Shown here: piece by piece, positions 28,375 through 35,727 of the stretch
Numbering within the stretch: the first letter of the stretch is position 1
Layout of the letters: every line of letters begins with the position of its first letter
Source: JAJRZX01 sp964472295
GTDB taxonomy: Bacteria > Desulfobacterota > GWC2-55-46 > JADFVP01
Assembly (NCBI GenBank): GCA_964472295.1
Contig: CAYYJQ010000019.1
Span: 1-35,754 of the forward strand
Length of the DNA: 35,754 nucleotides
Reading direction: 5' to 3'
The notes under the pieces: model-generated
Seen by the model: the letters and a program-made list of their open reading frames with translations, nothing else
Told to the model about the DNA's origin: nothing
Database searches by the model: none
Program-made: the position numbers and the translations under genes

Positions 28375-30132
28375 ATGAAGGGAATAAAGGTGCTCGATAG
28401 TCTCGTGGCCTCGAAGATAGCCGCTGGAGAGGTCATAGAGAGGCCCGCCTCTGTTGTAAAGGAGCTCCTTGAGAACTCCCTTGACGCCGGGTCCACGTCC
28501 ATCACCCTGCGAATTGAGAAGGGCGGGCGCGAACTAATACGTGTTCAGGACAATGGCTCTGGCATAAGGGCCGGGGACCTGAGTCTTGTAATACTGCGCC
28601 ACGCGACGAGCAAGATAGAGGAAGAGGAAGACCTCCTCAAGATAGAGACCCTCGGGTTCAGGGGCGAGGCCATGGCCTCCATAGCCGCCGTATCAAGGCT
28701 CACCATCACCACGCGCGAGCGCGGCGCAGACTCTGGCGTAAGGCTTACTGTCGAAGGGGGCGGCGAGGCCCTCATAACCCCCGCGGGCTCTTCAGAGGGC
28801 ACTATTGTAGTTGTTGAAGACCTCTTCTTCAATACCCCTGTAAGGCTCAAGTTCCTGCGCTCGCCCCGGACAGAATCTGGCCGCGTTCTCCATGTCTTTC
28901 GCGCCCTTGCCCTCGTGAATCCAGGCGTAAGGTTCAGCCTTGAGCGCGAGACGGGACAGGACCTTCACCTTCCGGCATCAGGACCAAAAGAGAGGTTTAT
29001 CTCGCTCCTTGGAAGAGAGAAAAATAGAGAGTTGATTCCAATAACCTCTTCTCACATAGAGGGCTTTATCGGCGGGCCCGGCGAGGCGCTCTCCTCTCCA
29101 AAGGCCCTCCATACATACCTTAACGGACGGCCCATAAGAGACCGCACCATTATAAGGGCGATTTCCGACGGGTACGGCAGACTCATCGAGAGGGGGCAGT
29201 ACCCAGTTGCCCTCATAAACTTGAAGATATTGCCATCGGACGTGGACGTTAACATACACCCCGCAAAGACAGAGGTCCGCTTCCGTAACCCCGGGGCCGT
29301 ATATTCCCTTGTGCGCGGGGCCGTGAACAAGGCCCTTGGCGGACGGGCCACAGGCGTGGGGGCAGGGCCTCGGCCAGACTATGAGAGGGAATACAGGGGG
29401 GCTATTTCGAGACACATGGCGGGCGAGGCAGGGCCGGCATACAGGCCGGGCGGCGAACCTTTGCCGCCGGTTCAAGAGGAAAGAGCGGGGCTCTTTGACC
29501 AGAGGCCCGGCAGAGAGATAAAAAACCCCGAGTTCCTTGGTCTCAAGGTAAGGGGGCAGGTCTGGGACGAGTTTCTCCTTGCCGAGAGCAGGGACGGAGG
29601 CGGCGTCTTCTACATCATAGACCAGCACGGCGCAGAGGAACGGGGGGCCTACGAGAGGATAAAGAGAGATTTTTACCGTGGGGGCGTCAAGAGGCAGTTC
29701 CTCCTCATGCCCGAGCGCGTGGAGAGTACGGCCGAAGAGGCCGAGGCCCTTAGTGGGGCCATGGAAGCCCTCGATAAACTGGGATTTGAGATAACGCCCT
29801 TTGGTAGTTCGCCCGAGGGCGGCGAGACCTTTATCATAAAGTCCGTGCCCCACATCCTTCCGCCACGAGAGACTGCCCGGCTCATAAAGACCCTTGCCGT
29901 TGAGATGGCCTCGGAAGGGGGGAGCGCGAGGGTGGAGGAAAGGATTGATAAGGCCCTTATGACCATTGCCTGCCACAGCGTCATACGAGGGCCAAGAAAA
30001 CTCAGCACAGAAGAGGGCGAAGAACTACTGAAAAACCTCGCACGCATGGACTTCGCGGGGTACTGCCCCCATGGAAGGCCCGTTGTAAAGAGGCTCACGA
30101 GAAAGGAAGTGGAGGCCTTTTTCAATAGATAG
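28375..30132 (+). CDS. mutL: DNA mismatch repair protein MutL
   Basis: MutL links MutS mismatch recognition to strand incision. The GHKL ATPase N-terminus has IAAGEVIERPASVVKELLENSLDAGS, the DNGSGI loop and TLGFRGEAMASIAAVS. A variable linker (about residues 320-385) leads to the C-terminal dimerisation and endonuclease domain. The metal motif appears as DQHGAEERGAYE, with Gly in place of the usual Ala of DQHA, together with ACHSVIRG and CPHGRP. The protein is therefore of the intrinsic-endonuclease class found in bacteria without MutH. Length 585. AGGTAGGA precedes the ATG. It is coupled to the upstream TPR gene and followed by miaA after a GC-rich inverted repeat. Confidence 0.96.
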   Translation: MKGIKVLDSLVASKIAAGEVIERPASVVKELLENSLDAGSTSITLRIEKGGRELIRVQDNGSGIRAGDLSLVILRHATSKIEEEEDLLKIETLGFRGEAMASIAAVSRLTITTRERGADSGVRLTVEGGGEALITPAGSSEGTIVVVEDLFFNTPVRLKFLRSPRTESGRVLHVFRALALVNPGVRFSLERETGQDLHLPASGPKERFISLLGREKNRELIPITSSHIEGFIGGPGEALSSPKALHTYLNGRPIRDRTIIRAISDGYGRLIERGQYPVALINLKILPSDVDVNIHPAKTEVRFRNPGAVYSLVRGAVNKALGGRATGVGAGPRPDYEREYRGAISRHMAGEAGPAYRPGGEPLPPVQEERAGLFDQRPGREIKNPEFLGLKVRGQVWDEFLLAESRDGGGVFYIIDQHGAEERGAYERIKRDFYRGGVKRQFLLMPERVESTAEEAEALSGAMEALDKLGFEITPFGSSPEGGETFIIKSVPHILPPRETARLIKTLAVEMASEGGSARVEERIDKALMTIACHSVIRGPRKLSTEEGEELLKNLARMDFAGYCPHGRPVVKRLTRKEVEAFFNR

Positions 30133-30142
30133 GGGGCGGACA

Positions 30143-30231
30143 GGGGCGCAGGGGGGGGAGGGGGTACAGGGCAGACAGGGGTTAGACAGGACGGCGCCCT
30201 TTCACGGCCCCCCCTGCCCCCCCTGCGCCCC
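30143..30231. repeat. Long GC-rich inverted repeat between mutL and miaA
   Basis: GGGGCGCAGGGGGGG (30143-30157) is the exact reverse complement of 30217-30231, a 15-bp stem enclosing 59 nt that also contains G and C runs. It starts 10 bp after the mutL stop and ends 15 bp before the miaA ATG, so it would fold in the intercistronic RNA. Four G runs in its left half also fit a G-quadruplex pattern. No T run follows, so it is not a standard terminator. Confidence 0.85.
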
Positions 30232-30246
30232 CCTATCGCAATACTT

Positions 30247-31170
30247 ATGAAGCAGCGCATAATCATCATACTTGGACCCACGGCAACGGGGAAGAGCGCG
30301 CTCGCCATGGAGGCGGCCCTTGGACTTGGCGGCGAGATAATCAACGCCGACTCCATGCAGGTGTACCGCCACATGGACATTGGCACGGCAAAGCCCGGCC
30401 AAGAGGAGCGGGAGCGGATAAGGCACCACCTTATTGACATCGTCGACCCCTGTGAACAGTACACTGCCGGAAGGTTCCGCATGGACGCTACCCGCGCCAT
30501 TGAGAAGATTACAGAGAGGGGTCATCTTTCCATTGTAGCCGGCGGTACGGGACTCTATATACGCGCCCTTACAGAGGGGCTCTTTGATGGGCCGTCCGGG
30601 GACCGCTCCATAAGGGAGGAACTCCTTGAGGAGGCGCGCCTTCGCGGCAGGAAAGGCCTCCACGAAATGCTAAGAGAGGTGGACCCAGAGAGCGCCCGCG
30701 CCATACACCCCAATAACACAAAGCGTGTTATCCGGGCCCTTGAGGTCTTTCGCCTCTCCGGGCGGCCCATCTCAGCCTTTCACAGGGAGGCTCTCCCTGA
30801 CGCTCCTCTCTTCGTGGCGTTGAAGATAGGGCTCACCATGGAACGGCCCCTCCTGTACGAGCGTATAGACAGGAGGGTGGAAGAGATGATACAAGATGGC
30901 CTTGTAGAGGAGACGGAAGGGCTTCTCAAGAGGGGATATGATGAAAAGTGCGGGGCCATGGGCGGGCTTGGTTACAAGGAGTGTCTCGCCTATCTACGTG
31001 GGCATATCACCCTTGAAGAGGCGATAAGGCTAATAAAGAGGAATACAAGGCATTACGCCAAGAGACAGATGACGTGGTTCAGGCGTGACCTTGGGATAAA
31101 ATGGTTTAATCCAGGACAAAAGACGGATATAATGACCCTTATGGCGGGGTTTCTCGCCGAATCCGAATAA
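30247..31170 (+). CDS. miaA: tRNA dimethylallyltransferase
   Basis: MiaA transfers a dimethylallyl group to N6 of A37 in tRNAs reading U-starting codons. The P-loop GPTATGKS lies at residues 10-17, followed by EIINADSMQVYRHMDIGTAKP and HHLIDIVDP. GGTGLYIRALTEG, GYKECLAYL and the C-terminal TRHYAKRQMTWFRRD complete the family pattern. Length 307 is normal. The mutL-miaA order is common in bacteria. There is no clear Shine-Dalgarno sequence; the leader between the GC-rich stem and the ATG is only about 15 nt, so access by ribosomes may depend on that structure. Confidence 0.96.
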   Translation: MKQRIIIILGPTATGKSALAMEAALGLGGEIINADSMQVYRHMDIGTAKPGQEERERIRHHLIDIVDPCEQYTAGRFRMDATRAIEKITERGHLSIVAGGTGLYIRALTEGLFDGPSGDRSIREELLEEARLRGRKGLHEMLREVDPESARAIHPNNTKRVIRALEVFRLSGRPISAFHREALPDAPLFVALKIGLTMERPLLYERIDRRVEEMIQDGLVEETEGLLKRGYDEKCGAMGGLGYKECLAYLRGHITLEEAIRLIKRNTRHYAKRQMTWFRRDLGIKWFNPGQKTDIMTLMAGFLAESE

Positions 31171-31195
31171 GGACCCTGAAGGAAAAGATATTCTC

Positions 31196-31993
31196 ATGAC
31201 AAGAATAAGAGGCGCTTACCGGCATCTTGCCGTAATTAGCCTTGCCCTTATCCTGCTCATGCCCATCAGTGCGGGCGCGGCGAAGGGGAGGCTTGAGGTC
31301 AAGGCCTATGGAAGCGCCATAAACAGCGGCAACTCCGGTAAGACGCGGGAGGCCGCCCTTGACGAGGCCATCCGCGACGCCGTATCTACCGCCGTAAAGG
31401 ATTATCTTGCGCTCCACGGCATAGAGGCCGATGAGCAGGCCCTTGCAACGGGCATATACTCGCACGCCGCGAGTTTTGTCCTTAATTACAAGATACTCTC
31501 CGAGAGATGGATTAGCGAGACACCGGACCTTGGGCTTGAGGGGGCCGAAGGGGGCCTTGACAGCGGGACCACACCCGGGTCGGATAAAAAGGCCAATGAG
31601 GCCCTTGCCCCTCCGGGGCCCCCGGCGCCGCCAAAGCCCCCGACATACCATGTGCTTATTAACGCCACCCTTGACATGGGCGCCATCAGAAAGGCCGTTA
31701 TCCGTGTAATGGGGGCGGAAAAATCAGGCCTCATGAGGCTCGTCATGCTGGACATAAGCGATTACGAGACCTTCAGGGCCTTAATGGCCTCGCTTAAACG
31801 CATATCCGTTATCGAGGAGATCTCCTATGACTCGTTTACACGGGACAGGTTTGTGGCCACTGTAAGGACCGTTATGGATCCGGCAACCCTTGCGGGCGAG
31901 ATAGGCCGCGAAGCGGGCCCTGACTTCGTGGCCGCCGCCTATGGCGTTAACACTATAATAATAAAGGCCTTTCCAGGGCCGGGCGCGCCGTGA
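31196..31993 (+). CDS. Exported protein of unknown function with proline-rich linker
   Basis: A signal peptide (about residues 1-29, core LAVISLALILLMPISAGA) precedes a mature protein with two parts. The first, around KAYGSAINSGNSGKTREAALDEAIRDAV, resembles the N-terminal domain of FlgT/LPP20-type envelope proteins, in which a conserved Ala-rich helix follows the first strand. A proline-rich linker (APPGPPAPPKPPT, about 141-153) separates it from a second part with alternating strands and helices (LVMLDISDYETFRALMASLKRISVIEEI). I do not recognise a definite family. It is followed immediately by a lipoprotein gene, so both probably act together at the cell envelope. Confidence 0.7.
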   Translation: MTRIRGAYRHLAVISLALILLMPISAGAAKGRLEVKAYGSAINSGNSGKTREAALDEAIRDAVSTAVKDYLALHGIEADEQALATGIYSHAASFVLNYKILSERWISETPDLGLEGAEGGLDSGTTPGSDKKANEALAPPGPPAPPKPPTYHVLINATLDMGAIRKAVIRVMGAEKSGLMRLVMLDISDYETFRALMASLKRISVIEEISYDSFTRDRFVATVRTVMDPATLAGEIGREAGPDFVAAAYGVNTIIIKAFPGPGAP

Positions 31994-32016
31994 GGCGCCT
32001 ACTGAAGAGAGAAAGA

Positions 32017-32628
32017 ATGAGAAAAAAACATGCCTTACCACTCCTCCTCCTTCCCATACTGCTCCTCATGCTCACGGGCTGCGGCGGGAAGGTGAATTAT
32101 ATGCTCTCCGAGGGCTTTCTTACGAAACATGCCCGCACCGTAGCGGTAATGCCAGTACTCTGGGACGCGGATAAGACAGAGGGGTCCAGGGAGATAAGCG
32201 GGCTCTTCAGACGCATTGCCACGGAGAGCCTGATTTCGCGGGGCTACAGGGTGGCGAGGTTCGAGGTTGTGGACGCGAGGCTCGAGGAGTTCGCTGACAA
32301 GGACCCCGGCGACATAGCATCGAGCCTCGGCGTTGACGCCGTGCTCTTCATACACGTTGATAAATGGAAGACACGCACATTCGCCAACTACGCGGCCCTC
32401 AAGATGAGGGCAGAGTACAACCTCTACACAAGAAACTCCGTGACGCTATGGAGCGCAGTCTACGCCACTGGAGAATCAGACCTCAGGTTTGACAAGGAGT
32501 CGCTGAAACTCAGCATTATCGAGATATACGAGCCCCGCATAGAGCGCCTTACGAGTTCGGTCTTTGATACCCTGCCAAGGTATGTTGGCGAGGAAAAAGA
32601 GGAAAAACTCTACGACTGGCTGCCCTGA
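32017..32628 (+). CDS. GNA1162 / DUF799-like lipoprotein
   Basis: A short lipoprotein signal peptide starting at the chosen ATG (RKKHALPLLLLPILLLMLTGC) places the lipidated Cys at residue 22. The mature part resembles the GNA1162/DUF799 family: TVAVMPVLWD, a helix with IATESLISRGYRVARFEVVD, DIASSLGVDAVLFIHVDKW and SVTLWSAVYATGESD. Such lipoproteins are thought to sit at the outer membrane, often beside companion envelope proteins; function is unknown. A GTG at 31990 that overlaps the previous stop would add nine basic residues to the signal peptide. GAGAGAAAG precedes the ATG at 32017, which gives the more normal signal length. Confidence 0.78.
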   Translation: MRKKHALPLLLLPILLLMLTGCGGKVNYMLSEGFLTKHARTVAVMPVLWDADKTEGSREISGLFRRIATESLISRGYRVARFEVVDARLEEFADKDPGDIASSLGVDAVLFIHVDKWKTRTFANYAALKMRAEYNLYTRNSVTLWSAVYATGESDLRFDKESLKLSIIEIYEPRIERLTSSVFDTLPRYVGEEKEEKLYDWLP

Positions 32629-32646
32629 GAAGAGGCAAACTTTTTT

Positions 32647-32663
32647 GGTGGGCTGTGCCCACC
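32647..32663. repeat. GC-rich mini-hairpin, copy 4
   Basis: GGTGGGC (32647-32653) pairs with GCCCACC (32657-32663) around TGT, 56 bp before the AT-rich hairpin at 32719. Compared with the other copies the third base pair has switched from C-G to T-A while still pairing. Confidence 0.75.
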
Positions 32664-32718
32664 CTACAAGGCTTTGCCGGGCCGCGCTTTGCTCCTTATA
32701 TCTACTGGTTTTCTTTGT

Positions 32719-32748
32719 CTTACTTTCTTTTTTCAAAAAGAAAGTAAG
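32719..32748 (+). repeat. Box-plus-hairpin repeat unit, copy L
   Basis: CTTACTTTCTTTT (32719-32731) pairs with its exact reverse complement (32736-32748) around TTCA, preceded by GGTTTTCTTTG (32708-32718). It sits in the convergent gap, 20 bp beyond the rsmB stop. Confidence 0.9.
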
Positions 32749-32768
32749 AAAATCTTTTTCTTTCCCTT

Positions 32769-34157
32769 TTATGCTCTTTTCTTTTTTATAAACCTCGCGG
32801 CAAAAAATCCGTCCATATTGTCCCGGTGCGGCAGGGTCCTGAGGCACCCTTCCTTATCTACGAGTCCTCTGCAGTTTTCAGGCAGAAGAGTTGCCGCGTC
32901 CTCAAGATATACTTCGTCATGTTTTCTTAAAAAAAATTCCACCACATCGTCTGTCTCCTCGGGCTCAAGCGTGCAGACAGAGTACACAAGTCTTCCGCCG
33001 GGCCGAAGGAGCGGCAAGAGGTTTTTTAAGAGGCTTTTCTGCGTCTTCGCGAGTTCGGAAATATCGCTCTCTTTGCGGTGCAGTTTTATATCCGGCGTCC
33101 GCGCCAGGACCCCGAGGCCCGAGCACGGCGCGTCCACGAGTATGGCGTCAAAGAGGGGGGCCGGCGCCATCTTAAGAAAACCCGGTTTCGTGCTATCGGC
33201 CAGGAGGGGTCTTATAATGGTAATACCGAGGTCCCGTGCAAGGTCTTTAAGTGCCCGGAGCCTTCCCGCGTACTTATCAACAGCCATAATTGTCCCTTTG
33301 TTTCTCATCATTTCGGCCATATGCGTGGTCTTCATGCCCGGAGCGGCGCAGGCGTCAAGTATGGTTTCACCGGGCAGGGGCGAAAGGAGCATGGGCACAA
33401 TCTGTGAGGCCTCGTCCTGAGCCACAAAGAGGCCCCTGCCGCGAAGAGACGGCGGCAGCGCGCCTGACTCAATATCCACGGCATAGGGAGAATGGGCGCA
33501 GGCATGGGCCCTGACGCCAAGGTCCTTTAATTTCGATAAAAGATCTTCCACTGAGACGCGAAGGGTGTTTACGCGGAGGGTCCTGCGCGGGGTGGCAAGA
33601 TTTGCCTCAAGGAGGGCCTCGGTCCCGGCCTCGCCGTAGCGTGAGAGCCACCTGCTTACCATCCACTTCGGGTGCGAGCCCCTTATTGAGAGACAAGTAA
33701 TTCTGTCCACGTCCCTGCCGGGAAGCGCGAGTTTTTCTCTTTCCGCCGCCGCCTTCCTTAGAACGGCGTTGACAAAACCCTTTTTCTGCGACCCCCTTAC
33801 GAGGCGCACGGACTCGTCCACGGCCGCGCGGTCCGGCACGCGGGAGAGGAAAAAAATCTGGTACACCCCTATGCGGAGGGCCATGAGCACGGCGGTCTCC
33901 ATCTTCTTTATCTTCACCGTGGAGATGCCCTCGATTATCGCGTCAATGGTAATGGAGCGCCTTAATACGCCGTAGACGAGTTCCGTGGCAAGGCCCCTGT
34001 CTTCAGGGCGTAGGTCATCGATAACCCCTGAAAGTGTTATATCCGCGTAGGCGCCCTGCCCGTAAACGCGGCCAAGGACACCAGCCGCGGCCCGCCTCGG
34101 CCCGTGCCTCGGGGCCTCCCGTGCTTCTCTTTTAAGAGGTTTTTTTCTGTCTTTCAT
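32769..34157 (-). CDS. rsmB: 16S rRNA (cytosine967-C5) methyltransferase RsmB
   Basis: RsmB methylates C5 of C967 in 16S rRNA. The N-terminal third is a NusB-like RNA-binding domain (ATELVYGVLRRSITIDAII, VPDRAAVDESVRLVRGSQKKGFVNAVLRKA). The methyltransferase domain carries the SAM motif ILDACAAPGMKTTHMAEMM, the PCSGLGVLARTPDIKL motif and the nucleophilic Cys in VYSVCTLEPEETDDVV. The 462-residue length with the NusB domain separates it from RsmF-type enzymes. AAGGGG lies just before the ATG. It is divergent from rseC and convergent with the lipoprotein gene, the only minus-strand gene in this part. Confidence 0.95.
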   Translation of the reverse strand: MKDRKKPLKREAREAPRHGPRRAAAGVLGRVYGQGAYADITLSGVIDDLRPEDRGLATELVYGVLRRSITIDAIIEGISTVKIKKMETAVLMALRIGVYQIFFLSRVPDRAAVDESVRLVRGSQKKGFVNAVLRKAAAEREKLALPGRDVDRITCLSIRGSHPKWMVSRWLSRYGEAGTEALLEANLATPRRTLRVNTLRVSVEDLLSKLKDLGVRAHACAHSPYAVDIESGALPPSLRGRGLFVAQDEASQIVPMLLSPLPGETILDACAAPGMKTTHMAEMMRNKGTIMAVDKYAGRLRALKDLARDLGITIIRPLLADSTKPGFLKMAPAPLFDAILVDAPCSGLGVLARTPDIKLHRKESDISELAKTQKSLLKNLLPLLRPGGRLVYSVCTLEPEETDDVVEFFLRKHDEVYLEDAATLLPENCRGLVDKEGCLRTLPHRDNMDGFFAARFIKKKRA

Positions 34158-34245
34158 AACCCCTTCAGGGTATCAGACAAGGGGGGCTTTCGCCAGCCGT
34201 GATTTTTTGCCAGAGGCCTGAGGGCCTTGAAAACACGGCGCGAGA

Positions 34246-34274
34246 TTGAAAAAAACCTTTGGGTTTGATAAGAT
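34246..34274 (+). promoter_or_regulatory. Predicted sigma70 promoter of rseC-smpB
   Basis: TTGAAA (34246-34251) and TAAGAT (34269-34274) with a 17-bp spacer. Transcription would begin at about 34281, which is the A of the rseC start codon, predicting a leaderless message. Confidence 0.6.
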
Positions 34275-34280
34275 TAAGGA

Positions 34281-34709
34281 ATGGAAGAACATGGAATCAT
34301 AGTTGAGTGCAGGGGCGCGACGGCCCTTGTGAAGACGCGGCGCGGCTCGTCCTGCGATAATTGCTCGTCCAAGAAGTCCTGCAAGCCCCTTGAGCAGAAC
34401 GATATGCTCATAGAGGTGGATAACACCATCGGGGCCGAGGTGGGCCAGGACGTGATATTTACCGTTGGGGCCGGGAGCGTCATAAAGGCGGGTGTCTTAT
34501 TTTATCTTGTGCCTGTGCTGAGTTTCATAGTGGGCGTTGTCCTGGGGCAGGCCGTCCTGACTGGCCTATTTCCACATACCAATCCTGACCTCATATCAGG
34601 GCTCTTCGGGGCCTTTCTCCTTATCGTATCCTTTGTGGGTCTCAAACTCTATAATAGACGCCTTTCCCGTGAGACTGCTTTCAGGGCGCGCATACTGAGG
34701 AAGGTCTGA
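34281..34709 (+). CDS. RseC / SoxR-reducing system family membrane protein
   Basis: The N-terminal 65 residues form the Cys-rich RseC domain with Cys10 and the cluster Cys25, Cys28, Cys34 (SSCDNCSSKKSC). Two transmembrane helices follow at about 69-92 and 102-122, then a basic tail. In Enterobacteria RseC works with the Rsx/Rnf complex to keep SoxR reduced, and in other settings it influences sigma E. In a bacterium of this type it may simply accompany Rnf-like electron transport. ApbE, which flavinylates Rnf subunits, is elsewhere in this window. The ATG follows TAAGGA with no spacing, and the predicted promoter makes a leaderless transcript likely. smpB starts 2 bp after the stop. Confidence 0.88.
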   Translation: MEEHGIIVECRGATALVKTRRGSSCDNCSSKKSCKPLEQNDMLIEVDNTIGAEVGQDVIFTVGAGSVIKAGVLFYLVPVLSFIVGVVLGQAVLTGLFPHTNPDLISGLFGAFLLIVSFVGLKLYNRRLSRETAFRARILRKV

Positions 34710-34710
34710 T

Positions 34711-35172
34711 TTGGGCCTCAAGGTCATTACAAAAAACCGCAAGGCCTTCTTTGATTATCATATCGAGGAGACCATCGAGGCGGGCATCGTCCTTACTGGC
34801 AATGAAATCAAGTCCATACGCCTTGGAAGGGTGAACCTCAAGGACAGTTTTGCCCGCGTCATGAATAACGAACTCTTTCTCCTGAACGTCCACATAAGCC
34901 CTTACCGCATGGCCGACGGCTTTTCAAACGAAGACCCCGAGAGACGGAGAAAACTCCTTGTTCATAAACGCGAGATAAAGCGGCTCATAGGAAAGACAAA
35001 GGTAAAGGGCTTTACCCTTGTGCCCACGAAGATGTACTTCAAGCGCGGCAAGGTAAAGGTGGAGATAGCCCTTGCGCGGGGAAAGACCCATTACGACAAG
35101 CGGGAATCCATAAAACGGAAGGAATCGGACCGCGAGATGGAGCGCGCCATGAAGCGTGTAAAGGGGGCCTGA
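34711..35172 (+). CDS. smpB: SsrA-binding protein SmpB
   Basis: SmpB is the partner of tmRNA in rescuing ribosomes stalled on broken messages. The 153-residue protein shows VITKNRKAFFDYHIEETIEAGIVLTGNEIKSIR, NLKDSFARV, VHISPYRMADGFSNEDPERRRKLLVHKREIKRLIGK and the C-terminal RGKTHYDKRESIKRKESDREMERAMK, whose tail enters the mRNA channel. The start is TTG at 34711, supported by GAGGAAGG upstream and by the absence of any nearer Met; the next Met lies beyond essential sequence. It is cotranscribed with rseC and lies 206 bp upstream of ssrA, its RNA partner. Confidence 0.97.
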   Translation: MGLKVITKNRKAFFDYHIEETIEAGIVLTGNEIKSIRLGRVNLKDSFARVMNNELFLLNVHISPYRMADGFSNEDPERRRKLLVHKREIKRLIGKTKVKGFTLVPTKMYFKRGKVKVEIALARGKTHYDKRESIKRKESDREMERAMKRVKGA

Positions 35173-35341
35173 GGGGAAAAAGGACGGGGGGGGAGCGGGA
35201 GCGGCCCGTTGCAGGAGTAAGGGGCCCTAAGTGGTACGAAAGCGTTATCTCTGCTATTGGGAGAAAAAAGGGGGAGAGGGGGAGGGAGATGACCTGTCTT
35301 CATGACGGGCCAGTTCGTCTCATAGGGGGTTAAGCAAAAGA
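35173..35341 (+). repeat. G-run rich spacer between smpB and ssrA
   Basis: Directly after the smpB stop the sense strand carries many runs of three to seven G (to about 35200, then again at about 35261-35290). The pattern could support G-quadruplexes in the smpB 3' end. No gene and no clear terminator hairpin were seen; the ssrA promoter follows. Confidence 0.5.
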
Positions 35342-35370
35342 TTGTTTATGCCGTTAAAAGGTGCTAAGAT
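35342..35370 (+). promoter_or_regulatory. Predicted sigma70 promoter of ssrA
   Basis: TTGTTT (35342-35347) and TAAGAT (35365-35370) with a 17-bp spacer. The mature 5' end of tmRNA at 35379 lies 9 bp after the -10 element, so the RNA may need little or no 5' trimming. Confidence 0.7.
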
Positions 35371-35378
35371 AATGTTAT

Positions 35379-35727
35379 GGGGGCGACCGGTCTCGACGGG
35401 ACGGACCGAGTCCCAGGGAAGCATACCGAGGTCCATCGCCTCGTTAAACAGGTGGAACTCATAGTCGCCAACGACTATAACTACGCTCTGGCTGCTTAAT
35501 CCCAGTCAGCGTCCATATGGTCTTTTCCTGCGGGATTATATGGACGACACACAGCAGGATGGCCGTGAGGGCTCCGTCCGAAGTCCCTTATGGCGAGATT
35601 AACCGGACTGGCTCTGTGAAAGCCCGCCTGTAGGCGTTCACGGGGTGAGATCTAAAGACAGGCTAAGTATGTAGATGCCCGGGATAGGCGTTTCCGGACG
35701 TGGGTTCGATTCCCACCGCCTCCACCA
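35379..35727 (+). ncRNA. ssrA: Transfer-messenger RNA (tmRNA, SsrA)
   Basis: The RNA acts as both tRNA-Ala and mRNA to free stalled ribosomes and tag their products for proteolysis. GGGGGCG (35379-35385) pairs with CGCCTCC (35717-35723) as the acceptor stem (one G-U pair), followed by the discriminator A and an encoded CCA. The conserved 5' segment CGACCGGTCTCGACGGG and the T arm GTGGGTTCGATTCCCAC are present. The reading frame resumes at GCC (35467) after TAGTC and encodes the tag ANDYNYALAA, ending in TAA (35497-35499). At 349 nt it is the one-piece type. It lies directly downstream of smpB. Confidence 0.97.

Noticed and set aside
32674..33420. Long plus-strand open frame opposite rsmB
   Set aside because: It is antisense to a clear RsmB gene and starts inside a repeat; its composition reflects GC-rich codon shadowing.
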